Below, piece by piece: positions 34,601 through 43,628 of a stretch of 64,000 bases of DNA. Every line of letters begins with the position of its first letter. Positions within the stretch are counted from its first letter, which is position 1. The stretch comes from Pilimelia columellifera. GTDB lineage: Bacteria > Actinomycetota > Actinomycetes > Mycobacteriales > Micromonosporaceae. Position numbers and translations under genes: made by a program. The DNA lies in contig NZ_BAAARY010000008.1 of the NCBI RefSeq assembly GCF_039532605.1, positions 99,929-163,928 on the forward strand, written 5' to 3'. The notes under the pieces were generated by a model. It was given only the letters and a program-made list of their open reading frames with translations. It was not told the origin of the DNA and searched no databases.

Positions 34601-37600
34601 CCGACGGCGTCTCGCCCCGGTCGAGGGTGAGCGTGCTGGTCAGGTTCGAGTTGGCGTCGTAGCCGAACTCGGTCCGCCGCCCCAGCGGGTCGATGCGTGC
34701 CGACGGGCGGCCGGCGAAGTCGTACTCCATCGCCGCGGTCTTCGTCCGGCCGTCGGTGACGGACTTGACCTGGCCGTCAGGGTGGTAGCCGAAGCTCGTC
34801 TTCGCCTTCGCGGCGTCGATCACCGCCTCGGTCTTGTCGTCCTGGCGGTACTGGTAGTCGGTGGTGTTGCCGCGGGCATCGGTGACCCGGTCGAGCCGGT
34901 TGCGGGCGTCGTAGCGGTACCTGGTGACGTTGCCGCGCGGGTCGGTGACCGTCTCCAGGTTCCCAGCCTGGTCGTAGGTGTAGACGGTGGCGTACTTCTT
35001 CGGGTCGGCGCCGGAGGCGTTGCCGCGGGGCTCGACGGTGCGCAGCAGCAGACCGTCGTCGTCGAACTCCCACGTGGTGATGCCGCCGACCGCGCTGACG
35101 CGCTTGACCAGACGCCCGGACTCGTCGTATGTGGACGTCACACCCACGGACTGGCCGTTCTCGGTGACCTTCGCCTGTCGACCGTTGTCGTCGTACACGA
35201 CAGCAGTGGCACGGCCGAGCGCATCGGTGACCTGCTCTGCCTGGCCCTTGTCGTCCCGCTTGACCTTGGACGCGACCTTGCCGTACTCGTCGATGGTCGA
35301 GGCGACGCGGTCCATCTCGTCGACCCGCGTCTCATGGATGATCTTGCGTTTGTGCTCAGGGTCGCTGGGGTCGGGCTTGGTGACGCGGATGACGTTGCCG
35401 TCCCGGTCATAGGTGTACTCGGTGGTGAACTCGGCCTTGCGTTTGCCGTCGTTCTCGTTGCCGCGCGGCGCCACCTCCCGCACCAACAAGCCATTCTGCG
35501 GATTGTGCTCGTAAGACGTCACCAGGTCAGGGCCCCGGGGGTTACGGGCGATCATCTTCGCCCGCCGACCGGCCTTGGTGTACTCGAACGCCTGCTCGCG
35601 CCACGTCATGGACCCGGCGCGGATCTGCGTCCGTTCCAACAGGCCGGCCGTCGTGTAGAAGTACCAGACCAGTTCCCCCGTGGGCGACTGCGTCGTGGAC
35701 TTTTGTCCCAGCCCGTTGTAGCTGGTCGACCACACCCCGCCGCCTGGCCGGGTGGTCGAACTCAGCAGATCCGTCGGCGTGTACGTGAACTGCGTCGTGA
35801 ACTTGGCCCGGTCTCCCGGAGTCGCGGCGCCGCGCGGGTCGATGATCCGGGTACGACGACCAGCCGGGTCGTACTCGTACTCGGTGCGGCGTTTCTTGGC
35901 GCCAGGCGCGGTGACCGCCTTGAGCATGCCGAAGTTCGCGTCGTCGTCCGGCTTGCTGGCCTTCGGGTAGTACTCGTAGCTGGTGACCTTGGGATGCTTG
36001 TCCTGATAGTCGTACACGGTCTTGGACTTGAGAAGACCGTCGGCGTCATACGCGTAATCGATCTTGTGTTTCTCGGCGTCGGTCGCCGACATCAGCTCAT
36101 CGAACTCGTTGTGCTTCGCCGTCCAGACCTTCTTGTTCTCGTCGACGAACTTCTCCGGGTTGCCTCGTTTGTCGTACTCCGTAACCGTCGCCGAGTCGAA
36201 CGGCTCCGGGGCCTTGCGGCGCACCACCCGACCCTCGTCGTTGTAGTTGGTCTGGTGCTGGTTACGTCGCCCGGAGACCACCAAAGACCGGTTCAGCTTG
36301 GCGTCGTAGCGGCGGTGGATCACCTCGCCGGCGCCGAACTGGGTCCAGATCAGCGAGTTGCCCCGGTAGCCGTCGCGGACAGCGACCCCGTCCGGATCGG
36401 TAGTGGTGGCCACCTGCTTCGCCGCGTCCCAGGCCAGGCTGGTCACGTCCCCGTCGCCGTCGGTCTGTTTGATCACCCGACCCTGATCGTCGTACTCGTT
36501 GCGGACGTACGTAGCGAGGTTCGCCCGCCCTGGCGCCGCCCGCTTCCCCGGGCTGAGGCCCGGCGCCGGCACGTTGACCTCGCTCAGCCGACCGCCGTTG
36601 TCGTACCGGTACATCCAGTACTCGTTGTTGGGGTCCTTGATCTGCGAGAGGAACATGTCGGTCGAGTCGTAGTTGAACCACGTGGTCCGCATGTCCGGCA
36701 ACTGGATGGATTTGATCCGACCACGGTCGATCGCCACCCGCGCCGTGCGTCCGCTGGCGTCCCTGATGAACATCGTCAGACGGTTCGGCAGCGGGCTGGT
36801 CTGGTACTCGATCCGGATGCCACGCTGGCGGGCGTTGAGAATCGACGACAGCCTGCCCGCGGCGTCGAAGCCGTAGACGACGTTCTCCAACGTCGTCAGC
36901 TCCCACCCCGTGGCGACCTTACGCAGGTTCGAGCGCACCCCGGCCGGGCGCGCGTAGCCGTCACCGCTCTTCGGGTAGACGACAACCGCACCGTCGTCGG
37001 CGGTCACCCACGCCGCCTCGCCCTTGACGTCCACGCGCATCCCGTACGTCCAGGACCAGCCGCGGCCGAAGAGCCCGACGTTGTCGTTGGCCGAGTTGTA
37101 GACACGACCGGACGCGAACGGGATCGCGAACGAGTCCATGCTCATGTCGTTGGTCGTCCACACAAAGGCGCCGGTGCCGGTGTTGAGCCCCTGACCGCGG
37201 TTCGCCTGAGCACCGGCCGACATACCGAGCGCGTTGCCGCACAGGCAACCAGCCGCCTGCTCCTTCGGCATCGCCGGCCAGTCCGCGATCACCTGCGGGC
37301 GGTTGGCGGCCGACGGCGCGGACACGACAGCCGAGTCGTTCGCCAGGAACGCGGTGAGCGTCACGTAGTAACCCTTGGCGGGGTCCAGCACCCACCCGTC
37401 GGCTCTACCGAAATCGCGGCAGTACCCGAGGTAGCCACAGTCCCGGGACTGGGCCAGCTCCGCCGCGGACAGTCGGACGCTCGCCTGGGCGACATCCCCA
37501 CCGTCCTCGTAGACGGTCGCCTCCCAGAACCTGATGGCGTCAGCCTGCCCGTCGGTGACATCGAAGTACACCGACAGGGAGGTGTCCGCGATGACGAAAC

Positions 37601-37955
37601 CGGGCCGGACGGTCACATTGGTGAACACAGTCGACTGGTCGCCGGCGCGGCGGGCGCTGCCCTTGCCGGCACGGGGCGCCGCCCCACGTTCCTGCGCGGT
37701 CAACATGCGGGGCTTTCCCGCCGGTTTCAAAGTCAACGGCATCGGGGACGGCAGCGGTCGTGCCACCCCGTCGGACGGCACGGCGTCGCGAGGCAGTGGT
37801 CGTTGCAGCGGTGCCGCGGTGGGGGAAGGGCCCAACAACGGCGGCGGCGCAGCGGCCTGAGCCGAACGGACCGGCACGAGGTTTCCGGCGACCAGAGTCG
37901 TCGCCACGAAACCGGCTATCCAACTGGTCCTGGGCGGAAAGAGCTTCCAACGCAT
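31659..37955 (-). CDS. Secreted RHS-repeat polymorphic toxin with Hint domain
   Basis: A 2098-residue toxin carrier. A Sec-type signal peptide ends near residue 34 (SAQA). Dozens of RHS/YD repeats (for example YEYDPAGRRTRIIDPRG) fill roughly residues 380-1570 and form the toxin-encasing shell. The RHS core motif RARNYSPGTGRFTATDP lies near 1590. An Ala/Lys-rich helical linker follows. A pretoxin Hint domain (about 1818-1970) runs from CKDNSFVAGT to TYHVLAGNTPILVHNCG. The last about 128 residues are the variable toxin, which contains RFDNFSGHYKP; I cannot name its activity. A GGAGGT ribosome site fixes the ATG at 37955. No immunity gene is recognisable directly downstream. Confidence 0.92.
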   Translation of the reverse strand: MRWKLFPPRTSWIAGFVATTLVAGNLVPVRSAQAAAPPPLLGPSPTAAPLQRPLPRDAVPSDGVARPLPSPMPLTLKPAGKPRMLTAQERGAAPRAGKGSARRAGDQSTVFTNVTVRPGFVIADTSLSVYFDVTDGQADAIRFWEATVYEDGGDVAQASVRLSAAELAQSRDCGYLGYCRDFGRADGWVLDPAKGYYVTLTAFLANDSAVVSAPSAANRPQVIADWPAMPKEQAAGCLCGNALGMSAGAQANRGQGLNTGTGAFVWTTNDMSMDSFAIPFASGRVYNSANDNVGLFGRGWSWTYGMRVDVKGEAAWVTADDGAVVVYPKSGDGYARPAGVRSNLRKVATGWELTTLENVVYGFDAAGRLSSILNARQRGIRIEYQTSPLPNRLTMFIRDASGRTARVAIDRGRIKSIQLPDMRTTWFNYDSTDMFLSQIKDPNNEYWMYRYDNGGRLSEVNVPAPGLSPGKRAAPGRANLATYVRNEYDDQGRVIKQTDGDGDVTSLAWDAAKQVATTTDPDGVAVRDGYRGNSLIWTQFGAGEVIHRRYDAKLNRSLVVSGRRNQHQTNYNDEGRVVRRKAPEPFDSATVTEYDKRGNPEKFVDENKKVWTAKHNEFDELMSATDAEKHKIDYAYDADGLLKSKTVYDYQDKHPKVTSYEYYPKASKPDDDANFGMLKAVTAPGAKKRRTEYEYDPAGRRTRIIDPRGAATPGDRAKFTTQFTYTPTDLLSSTTRPGGGVWSTSYNGLGQKSTTQSPTGELVWYFYTTAGLLERTQIRAGSMTWREQAFEYTKAGRRAKMIARNPRGPDLVTSYEHNPQNGLLVREVAPRGNENDGKRKAEFTTEYTYDRDGNVIRVTKPDPSDPEHKRKIIHETRVDEMDRVASTIDEYGKVASKVKRDDKGQAEQVTDALGRATAVVYDDNGRQAKVTENGQSVGVTSTYDESGRLVKRVSAVGGITTWEFDDDGLLLRTVEPRGNASGADPKKYATVYTYDQAGNLETVTDPRGNVTRYRYDARNRLDRVTDARGNTTDYQYRQDDKTEAVIDAAKAKTSFGYHPDGQVKSVTDGRTKTAAMEYDFAGRPSARIDPLGRRTEFGYDANSNLTSTLTLDRGETPSAAERKKRTMADEYDILDRRQTRKLGDAGPEYRWAYDAKDRVRDYIDPTGKRAVGYDDEDQITTVDRFDSAGQKTEAFSYGYDARGNVTSRTFPDRTVVTAEYDGDSRAEWVQAAGGAAGDSASRWKYTYDPAGRLDTMTMPASAGGLVEDRDYDTAGRLTRVRTVKSGSPDAAAPVTQFDLAPDPVGNPQRIDTTRDGVRETVGYAYDKVNRVEAACYASADCKADTGTGRISYTYDEVGNRRSQTRTGNAGDDVTTYGYDDANQLNWQSVKPKTGQAVRTEYGYDVRGNQTRDGAGTATYNLDNTLASATVSGRTTNYAYDAAGLRLTATTGSGQQPSTQRFAWDVNGALPHIAVDTTVNGRGEELSRRGFVYGADDDPLALLDPKAGVHSYVHDWLGGVADLIAPGGKVVESYDYDPFGNPRTGPRPAAATQPAPSASAAPTKTAAAPVNPLRYTGAYQDSSSGEGNYFLRARNYSPGTGRFTATDPMPSDAGSQYAYGNNNPISNTDPTGMRPIEGNDGPARPSTPATNAGAAGDSPPDALPGVNPEDLAKAQQLQSKSVLDVVLEAGGQILMEVLGLNDILGCFKGDLGACAMAVIGALPWGKIVKAKKIGEAILKAGRAVITFYAELKWARTVLAGAAKAAEAAKAAAAAAKAAALKAAKAKEAAEAAAKAAKARAAAAVNKVKDRATTALGRGCKDNSFVAGTRVLMADGSTRRIEDLKPGDKVAASDPKGPSKARSTREVVGRTITATIARLGEKHLVKLSVGAGKGGSVTATTNHPMWEPKLRKWAPAGDLQAGSSVRTSAGTALQVKAAKTWTTRAKVYNLTVDGLHTYHVLAGNTPILVHNCGDEIFHPGRNGADDSPQDWIPRSSMGRSGSNLAEGNHHFVVMPDKSVRTFHESIWDTAPGAGHTSLSRGNGVIAAGTFDVGPGGMITRFDNFSGHYKPGAGTVGVIRSAFARNGFDLRSAHWDPFEFP
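32068..32094. repeat. 27-bp toxin-swap seam, RHS copy
   Basis: Identical to 30633-30659. It encodes the end of the Hint domain in the RHS gene, immediately before the variable toxin tip. The identity covers synonymous positions too, although sequence on either side differs, which points to shared descent or gene conversion of the seam. Confidence 0.9.
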
Positions 37956-38208
37956 GGCCACCTCCGGTGGGCTGCGGGTAGCGACGGCCGATCCGTCACC
38001 GACCGCTCGCGCGATGGAAACTAACGACAATCCCCGATCTCCGTGTGCCCGTGGTCACCAACTCCAGGTGACGAGAAAATGGCCACAGATAGCACCTCGC
38101 CAGGCCGGAGCCCTGATCAACACTCCACTGCGGCCAATGGGTGATGTGGCTCACATCGAAGCGGCGGATCGAACCCTGAGAACCCGACCTGCCCGCCTGC
38201 TCTGGAAT

Positions 38209-39078
38209 CTACGGCGGCTCGGTGACGAAGTCGATGAGGCGTTCCACCGCGCCGATGAGCGGGGTCTCGACGTCCCGAAACGTGCGTGCCCGCGACAGGA
38301 TGAGCCGCCACATGTCGGACGGCTCGGCCACCCCGAGCGCGGCGCAGACCCCTTCCTTCCACGGCTGACCGTGCGGCACCACCGGCCAGGCGTCGATACC
38401 CAGCCGCTCGGGCCGCACCGCCTGCCACACGTCGACGTACGGGTGCCCGGTCACCAGGACGTGCGGCGAGGTGACCGCCGCAACGATCCGGCTCTCCTTG
38501 GAGCCGGGCACGAGATGGTCGACGAGCACCCCGAGCCGCCGGCCCCGGCCTGGCGCGAACGCGGCGATCGCCGCCGGCAGGTCGTCGATGCCGTGCAGCG
38601 GCTCCACAACGACGCCCTCGACGCGGAGGTCGTCGCCCCAGATCTGCTCGACCAGGGCGGCGTCGTGCACGCCCTCGACCCAGATCCGACTGGCCTTGGC
38701 GACCTGGGCGCGGGCGGTCGGCACAGCGATCGACCCGGACGCGGTGCGGCGGGCGGGCACGGCGACTGGCCGGACCAGGCGACGCAGGGTCACCGGAGAT
38801 CCGTCCAGCAGGAACGCCGCCGGCAGCAGTGGGAACAGCCGACGGCGACCATGCCGGTCCTCCAGGGTCACCGCCGATCCGGCGACCTCGACCACCGCTC
38901 CGCAGAAGCCGGAGTCGGCGTCCTCGACGACCAGTCCCGGCTCGGCGTCGACCTCCGGGGTGACCCGTCGGCGGCGCCAGTCACCGGCGAGCACATCCCC
39001 GGTGTATCGGCCGGCGCCGGGGCCGTGGCCAGCGCGGGCAGGGCCGGCGGCAGGGCGGGCGGCGGGGCGATCGGTCAC
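38209..39078 (-). CDS. DUF3097-family protein
   Basis: A 289-residue protein of the actinobacterial DUF3097 family; its function is unknown. Recognisable stretches are IWVEGVHDAALVEQIWGDDL and VLVDHLVPGSKESRI, the latter resembling Toprim-type acidic motifs (GxxD/DxxxPGxxE-like). A role on nucleic acid is possible but unproven. I chose the GTG at 39078 because a TAGAGT -10 element lies seven bases upstream (39086-39091), suggesting a leaderless mRNA. It is the first core gene after the accessory region and is divergent from the next gene. Confidence 0.8.
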   Translation of the reverse strand: MTDRPAARPAAGPARAGHGPGAGRYTGDVLAGDWRRRRVTPEVDAEPGLVVEDADSGFCGAVVEVAGSAVTLEDRHGRRRLFPLLPAAFLLDGSPVTLRRLVRPVAVPARRTASGSIAVPTARAQVAKASRIWVEGVHDAALVEQIWGDDLRVEGVVVEPLHGIDDLPAAIAAFAPGRGRRLGVLVDHLVPGSKESRIVAAVTSPHVLVTGHPYVDVWQAVRPERLGIDAWPVVPHGQPWKEGVCAALGVAEPSDMWRLILSRARTFRDVETPLIGAVERLIDFVTEPP

Positions 39079-39187
39079 CCGACAGACTCTAGCCACGCCG
39101 GTGGCCGCCCCGGAGGCAGGCAGCGGCCCGGCGGCGCCCAACGCGTCGCGGGAGACAAAGCCGAGGGCCGCCACGTACCCTCAACGC

Positions 39188-39961
39188 ATGTCCCCCACGT
39201 TGACCGGCGCCGCGCACCGGTCCGTCCGGTTCGTGACCTGGGTCCGGGCGTGGCGCGCCGGCCTGGCCCCGTACGACCAGGTCGCCGACGGCATCGCCGA
39301 CGGCGAGGAGCAGCTCGTCGCCGACCTGCCCGGCGCCTGGCGGGACGTGCCGTTGACGGAGGCGCTGCCGGCGCTGTCCAAACTGCACCCGGACGCGGTC
39401 CGGCTGGTCCTGCCGGCCCCCGGCGACCCGGCCGGTCTCCCTGGGCCGGGGCCGCTGTCGGAGGCCGCGTTGGCCGCCGGGGAGGGCGTCATCGCCGGCG
39501 ACATCGGACTGGTGCCCACGCTGCGGTCGCACACCTCGGGCTCCGGGGACACGTTCCACACCGTCACCTGGCGGGTGTACCCGATGCCTCCCGATCCGTT
39601 GCGCCCACCGGTGATGACCCCGGCCGAGGCGGAGGCTGAGCTGTCCGAGACGTTGGCCGCCACGACCACCACGCTGACCCGCCTCGACGTGGCGCAGTGG
39701 CGCCCGGAGCTGGCCAGCGCCCTGGCCGGGCTGCGCAAACCCGGCAACGGCACCGACCTTCCGCCGGGCTACGACCCGCGTTGTCGTCGCCTCTACGCCC
39801 GGGCCCGGGTGCTCGAAGGGGTTCTGGAGCTGGCCGCTGGCTCCGCGCCGGGCGGATCGGTCAACGCGTACGAGGCGCAGCAGCGCGAGGAGGCGCTGCG
39901 TCCGTTGACGGCCGCATGCCGACGGGCTGTCCTGGCTGCCTGCAACGCCCCACTGTCCTGA
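39188..39961 (+). CDS. Conserved actinobacterial hypothetical protein
   Basis: A 257-residue soluble protein with no named domain that I can identify. It starts at an ATG six bases after a TACCCT -10 element (39176-39181), so it is probably leaderless. It is convergent with the ferrochelatase gene, whose stop lies nine bases away. The position next to hemH matches that of Rv1486c in Mycobacterium tuberculosis, and the lengths are similar, so I suspect orthology. The sequence begins with a tract typical of a soluble enzyme (GAAHRSVRFVTWVRAWRAG). Confidence 0.7.
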   Translation: MSPTLTGAAHRSVRFVTWVRAWRAGLAPYDQVADGIADGEEQLVADLPGAWRDVPLTEALPALSKLHPDAVRLVLPAPGDPAGLPGPGPLSEAALAAGEGVIAGDIGLVPTLRSHTSGSGDTFHTVTWRVYPMPPDPLRPPVMTPAEAEAELSETLAATTTTLTRLDVAQWRPELASALAGLRKPGNGTDLPPGYDPRCRRLYARARVLEGVLELAAGSAPGGSVNAYEAQQREEALRPLTAACRRAVLAACNAPLS

Positions 39962-39969
39962 AGGGAGCG

Positions 39970-41013
39970 TCAGGCGGACGCCGGGCGGCGGGCCGGGGCG
40001 CAGCAGTCGACCGGGCAGGTGTCCCAGCGTGGCAGCCGTCCCAGGCCGGCCGGCTCGGCGGCCGGTGGGACAAGCCTTTCCTTGACCAGCTCCCGGATCA
40101 TCGCCACGAAACGCGGATCGGCGCCAGGTGTGGCCGCCCGGGCCAGCTGCACTCCCAGACGGGCGGCGGTCTCAGCGGCCTCGGTGTCCAGGTCCCAGAC
40201 GACTTCGAGATGGTCGGAAACGAACCCGATCGGCGAGACGACCACCGCGTCGACACCGGACCTGGCCAGCGCCTCAAGGTGATCGTTGATGTCCGGCGCC
40301 AGCCACGGGATGCTCGGCGGCCCCGAACGCGACTGCCACACCAGATCGTACGGTCGGCCGGGGGCGGACAGGCCGGCCACCAGCGCGGCCGTCTCGGCGA
40401 GCTGCGCCTCGTAGCGACCCCCGTCCGGGCCGGCGGTGGCCGCCATCGCGGTGGGGATGGAGTGCGCGGTGAAGACCAGCCGGGCGGCGGCCTGACGCTC
40501 GGGGTCGAGCCTGGCGAAAGCGGCGCGCACCGCGTCGGCGTGCGGCTCGACGAAGCCCGGATGGTCGGCGAAGTGCCGAAGCTTGTCGATCTGGGGGGCG
40601 TCCGGCCCGACGGTGTCGCGGGCGGCGGCGATGTTCTCCCGGTACTGCCGGCACGATGAGTAACCGCCGTACGCGCTGGTGGCGAAGGCGACCACCCGCC
40701 GGACGCCGTCGTCGCGCATCTGGGCGACGGTGTCGGCGAGCATCGGATGCCAGTTGCGGTTGCCCCAGTAGACCGGCAGATCGACGTCGTTCGCGGCGAA
40801 GTCCGCCCGGATCGCCGCCGACAGCCGCCGGCACTGCTCGTTGATCGGCGAGACGCCGCCGAAGTGCAGGTAGTGCTCGGCGACCTCAGCGAGGCGCTCG
40901 TCCGGAACGCCGCGCCCGCGGGTGACGTTGCGCAGGAACGGCATGACGTCCTGGGGGCGCTCCGGGCCGCCGAACGACAGCAGCAGGAACCCGTCGTACG
41001 GCGGCGCGGTCAT
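39970..41013 (-). CDS. hemH: Ferrochelatase (coproporphyrin-type)
   Basis: Inserts ferrous iron into the porphyrin ring late in heme synthesis, 347 residues. The N-terminal motif LLLSFGGPERPQDV, the catalytic-His motif VFTAHSIP and SPIGFVSDHLEVVWDLD are all present. Actinobacterial enzymes of this family act on coproporphyrin III, and a C-terminal Cys group (CPVDCC) fits the [2Fe-2S] cluster seen in several of them. It is the last of a fabG-inhA-hemH run; heme supply also serves the NarI cytochrome encoded in this window. Confidence 0.94.
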   Translation of the reverse strand: MTAPPYDGFLLLSFGGPERPQDVMPFLRNVTRGRGVPDERLAEVAEHYLHFGGVSPINEQCRRLSAAIRADFAANDVDLPVYWGNRNWHPMLADTVAQMRDDGVRRVVAFATSAYGGYSSCRQYRENIAAARDTVGPDAPQIDKLRHFADHPGFVEPHADAVRAAFARLDPERQAAARLVFTAHSIPTAMAATAGPDGGRYEAQLAETAALVAGLSAPGRPYDLVWQSRSGPPSIPWLAPDINDHLEALARSGVDAVVVSPIGFVSDHLEVVWDLDTEAAETAARLGVQLARAATPGADPRFVAMIRELVKERLVPPAAEPAGLGRLPRWDTCPVDCCAPARRPASA

Positions 41014-41030
41014 GCGGTCCTCCGAAGTGG

Positions 41031-41798
41031 TCAGGAGCCGACGGCGTGGAAGCCGCCGTCGACGTGCACGATCTCGCCGGTGGTGGCGGGGAACCAGTCT
41101 GACAGCAGCGCCACGCAGGTGCGGGCGGTCGGCTCGGTGTCGGTCAACGACCAGCCCAGCGGGGCCCGCTTCGTCCAGGCCTCCTCGAACTGCTCAAAGC
41201 CGGGGATGGACTTGGCCGCCATGGTGCGCAGCGGCCCGGCCGCGACGAGGTTGCTGCGGATGCCCTGCCCGCCCAGGTGCATGGCCAGATACCGGGAGGT
41301 GGACTCCAGGCCGGCCTTGGCCACGCCCATCCAGTCGTAGACCGGCCAGGCGACGGAGGCGTCGAAGGTGAGTCCGACGATCGCGCCGCCGGGCGACATC
41401 AGCGGCAGGGTGGCCATCGCCAACGACTTGTACGAGAACGTGGAGACGTGCACGGCGGTGGCCACGTCCTCCCAGGGGGCGTCGAGGAACCCGCCGCCCA
41501 GGCAGCTCGCCGGGGCGAACCCGATCGAGTGGACCACGCCGTCGAGGCCGTCGACGTGCTCGCGGACCCGGTCGGCGAGGCTGGCGAGCTGCTCGCGGTT
41601 GGTGACGTCCAGCTCGATGACCGGCGCGGGCGCCGGTAGCCGTTTGGCGATGCGCTCCACCAGCGACATCCGGCCGAAGCCGGTGAGCACGACGGTGGCG
41701 CCCTGCTCCTGGGCCAGCCGGGCCACGGTGAAGGCGATCGACTGGTCGGTGATCACTCCGGTGATGAGCAGTTTCTTGCCGGCCAGAAGTCCAGACAC
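41031..41798 (-). CDS. fabI: Enoyl-ACP reductase (InhA/FabI type)
   Basis: NADH-dependent enoyl-ACP reductase of type II fatty acid synthesis, 255 residues. The nucleotide-binding start LLITGVITDQSIAF is typical of FabI/InhA. The catalytic Tyr and Lys lie in YDWMGVAKAGLES, which closely resembles the InhA active-site segment. HSIGFAP and PLRTMAAKSIPGF are also conserved. It sits between fabG and hemH, the same order as mabA-inhA-hemZ in mycobacteria. Micromonosporaceae are not mycolate producers, so ordinary fatty-acid elongation is the likely role. Confidence 0.94.
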   Translation of the reverse strand: MSGLLAGKKLLITGVITDQSIAFTVARLAQEQGATVVLTGFGRMSLVERIAKRLPAPAPVIELDVTNREQLASLADRVREHVDGLDGVVHSIGFAPASCLGGGFLDAPWEDVATAVHVSTFSYKSLAMATLPLMSPGGAIVGLTFDASVAWPVYDWMGVAKAGLESTSRYLAMHLGGQGIRSNLVAAGPLRTMAAKSIPGFEQFEEAWTKRAPLGWSLTDTEPTARTCVALLSDWFPATTGEIVHVDGGFHAVGS

Positions 41799-41849
41799 GG
41801 GGTTGTTCCTCCGAGAGTCGTCGACAGGTGGGTCGTGCCGGTGGGGTGG

Positions 41850-42554
41850 TCAGTGCCCCATGCCGAGGCCACCGTCGACCGGGATGACGGCGCCGTTGAC
41901 GTAGCCGGCGGCGTCGCCGGCCAGCCAGGCGACGACGCCGGCGACCTCCTCCGGGGCGGCGAACCGGGCGGCGGGGATGGCCTTGCGGTACTCGGCCCTG
42001 CGCTCCTCGGGCAGCGCGGCGGTCATGTCGGTCTCGATAAAGCCCGGGGCGACTACGTTCGCGGTGATGTTGCGGCTGCCCAACTCGCGGGTGATGGAGC
42101 GGGCCATCCCGACCAGCCCGGCCTTGCTGGCGGCGTAGTTCACCTGTCCGGCGCCGCCGTAGAGGCCGACCACCGACGAGATGAAGATCATGCGACCGAA
42201 GCGGCCGCGGACCATCTTGGCCGACGCCCGCCTGGCGCACCGCCAGGCGCCGGTGAGGTTGGTGTCGAGCACCCGGGAGAACTGATCCTCGGACATCCGC
42301 ATGAGCAGGGTGTCGTCGGTCATGCCCGCGTTGGCCACGAGCACCTCGACCGGGCCCAGCTCGGCCTCGACCTGCGTGAACGCGGCATCGACGGCGTCGG
42401 AGTCGGTGACGTCGCAACGCACGCCGAGCAGCCCCTCGGGGGCCTCGCCGCCGCGGGTGGTGACCGCGACCCGGTCGCCCTGCTTGGCGAACACCTGGGC
42501 GATCGACAGCCCGATCCCCCGGTTCCCCCCGGTGACCAGCACGGTCCGCGCCAT
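41850..42554 (-). CDS. fabG: 3-oxoacyl-ACP reductase (FabG/MabA type)
   Basis: Short-chain dehydrogenase of 234 residues, the NADPH-dependent ketoreductase step of fatty acid synthesis. The cofactor motif TGGNRGIG, the structural NAG motif (VANAGM) and the catalytic Ser-Tyr-Lys set (SSVVGLYGGAGQVNYAASKAG, split as SSVVGLYG and YAASKAG) are intact. PGFIETDM is the usual FabG signature. It is followed after 51 bases by the enoyl reductase. The gap of about 120 bases upstream leaves room for its own promoter. Confidence 0.94.
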   Translation of the reverse strand: MARTVLVTGGNRGIGLSIAQVFAKQGDRVAVTTRGGEAPEGLLGVRCDVTDSDAVDAAFTQVEAELGPVEVLVANAGMTDDTLLMRMSEDQFSRVLDTNLTGAWRCARRASAKMVRGRFGRMIFISSVVGLYGGAGQVNYAASKAGLVGMARSITRELGSRNITANVVAPGFIETDMTAALPEERRAEYRKAIPAARFAAPEEVAGVVAWLAGDAAGYVNGAVIPVDGGLGMGH

Positions 42555-42674
42555 CTGTCGGCTCCCTCCGCCACGTTCTCAGGCGCCGGCCCTGACACCG
42601 ATCGGCGCGATTGGCACATTAGGCGCTGCGTTCCGGGACGGTCACGCCAGGGTGGCCGGGAGCGGCGTCACCGG

Positions 42675-43628
42675 TCAGGGCAGCCGCGAGGTCCACAGCA
42701 ACCCGAAGGTCGCGGACAGAAGGCCGAACAGCAGACCGACACCGGCGTACCAGTGGCCGACCTCCCGGGCGACGGTCCGCTCGCCCAGGGAACTGCCGAG
42801 GTCGGCGTACACCTCGCTCAGCCCCCCGGCGGTGACCGCCTCGTAGTAGCGGCCACCGGTCGCCGCGGCCAGCTCGGCCAGCGCCCGCCGGTCGACGGCC
42901 ACCGGCTGCATCCGGCCCTCGATCTGGACGACGCCGGCGTCGGTGCCGAAGGCGATCGTGGACACCGGCACATTGGCCGCCGCCGCGGCGGTCGCCGCCT
43001 CGGGCAGCGAGCGCCCGGTGGTGCGGTAGCCGTCGGAGAGCAGCACGATCCGGGCCGGCGGTAGCGTCGGCCCGGCCGTGGCGACCGAGGCGCGCAGCGC
43101 CTCCAGGCTGGTGAAGACGGCCTCGCCGGTGGCGGTGGCCTCGGCCAGGGTCAGCCCGGCGATAGCCCGGATCATGGCGTCGCGGTCCTTGGACGGCGGC
43201 ACGGTGACGTTGGCCGAGCGGGCGAAGGTCACCAGGCCGACGTTGTAACCGGCGGGCAGGTCGCCGACGAAGTCGGCGGCCGCGTCCTGCGCGGCCCTCA
43301 GTCGGGTCGGCGGAACGTCCTCGGCGGCCATCGACAGCGACACGTCGATCGCCAGCAGCACCGTCGCCCGTTCGGAGGTCTCCCGCACGTCCGTGGCGGG
43401 GCGGGCCATGGCGGTCGCCAGGGCCGTCAGGCAGGCCAGGAACGCGACCGGGGCGAGGTGGCGGCGCCAGCCGAGCCCCTGCGGGGCGATGGCACGCAGC
43501 ATCTCGGTGGTGCTGAACCGCAGGGCGACCACCCGTCGGGTCCGCTGGCGCAGCACGTACCCGACCGCGACTGCGGCGACGGGGACGAGAGCCAGCAGCC
43601 ACCACGGCTGAAGAAATCTGATGATCAC
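42675..43628 (-). CDS. VWA-domain membrane protein (BatA-like)
   Basis: A 317-residue protein: two N-terminal hydrophobic helices, a von Willebrand A domain (about 87-280) and a C-terminal membrane helix. The metal-ion-dependent adhesion motif is complete (LAIDVSLSMAAED, a conserved Thr/Ser region and LLSDGYRTTG). It is coupled to the upstream DUF58 gene by a four-base overlap. MoxR, DUF58 and VWA proteins usually act together in chaperone-like or envelope functions. The order matches Rv1479-Rv1481 of M. tuberculosis. Confidence 0.9.
   Translation of the reverse strand: MIIRFLQPWWLLALVPVAAVAVGYVLRQRTRRVVALRFSTTEMLRAIAPQGLGWRRHLAPVAFLACLTALATAMARPATDVRETSERATVLLAIDVSLSMAAEDVPPTRLRAAQDAAADFVGDLPAGYNVGLVTFARSANVTVPPSKDRDAMIRAIAGLTLAEATATGEAVFTSLEALRASVATAGPTLPPARIVLLSDGYRTTGRSLPEAATAAAAANVPVSTIAFGTDAGVVQIEGRMQPVAVDRRALAELAAATGGRYYEAVTAGGLSEVYADLGSSLGERTVAREVGHWYAGVGLLFGLLSATFGLLWTSRLP

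Noticed and set aside
34266..38024. Long open frame of about 1250 codons on the plus strand, antisense to the RHS gene
   Set aside because: It is a by-product of GC-rich codon bias opposite a long repeat-rich gene. Its translation is low-complexity Val/Arg/Gly with no domains, start region or ribosome site.
20324..38208. The accessory block as an integrated plasmid, prophage or ICE
   Set aside because: There is no integrase, no tRNA at either edge, no att-type repeat and no phage or conjugation gene. It looks like stepwise accumulation of insertion sequences and toxin DNA.
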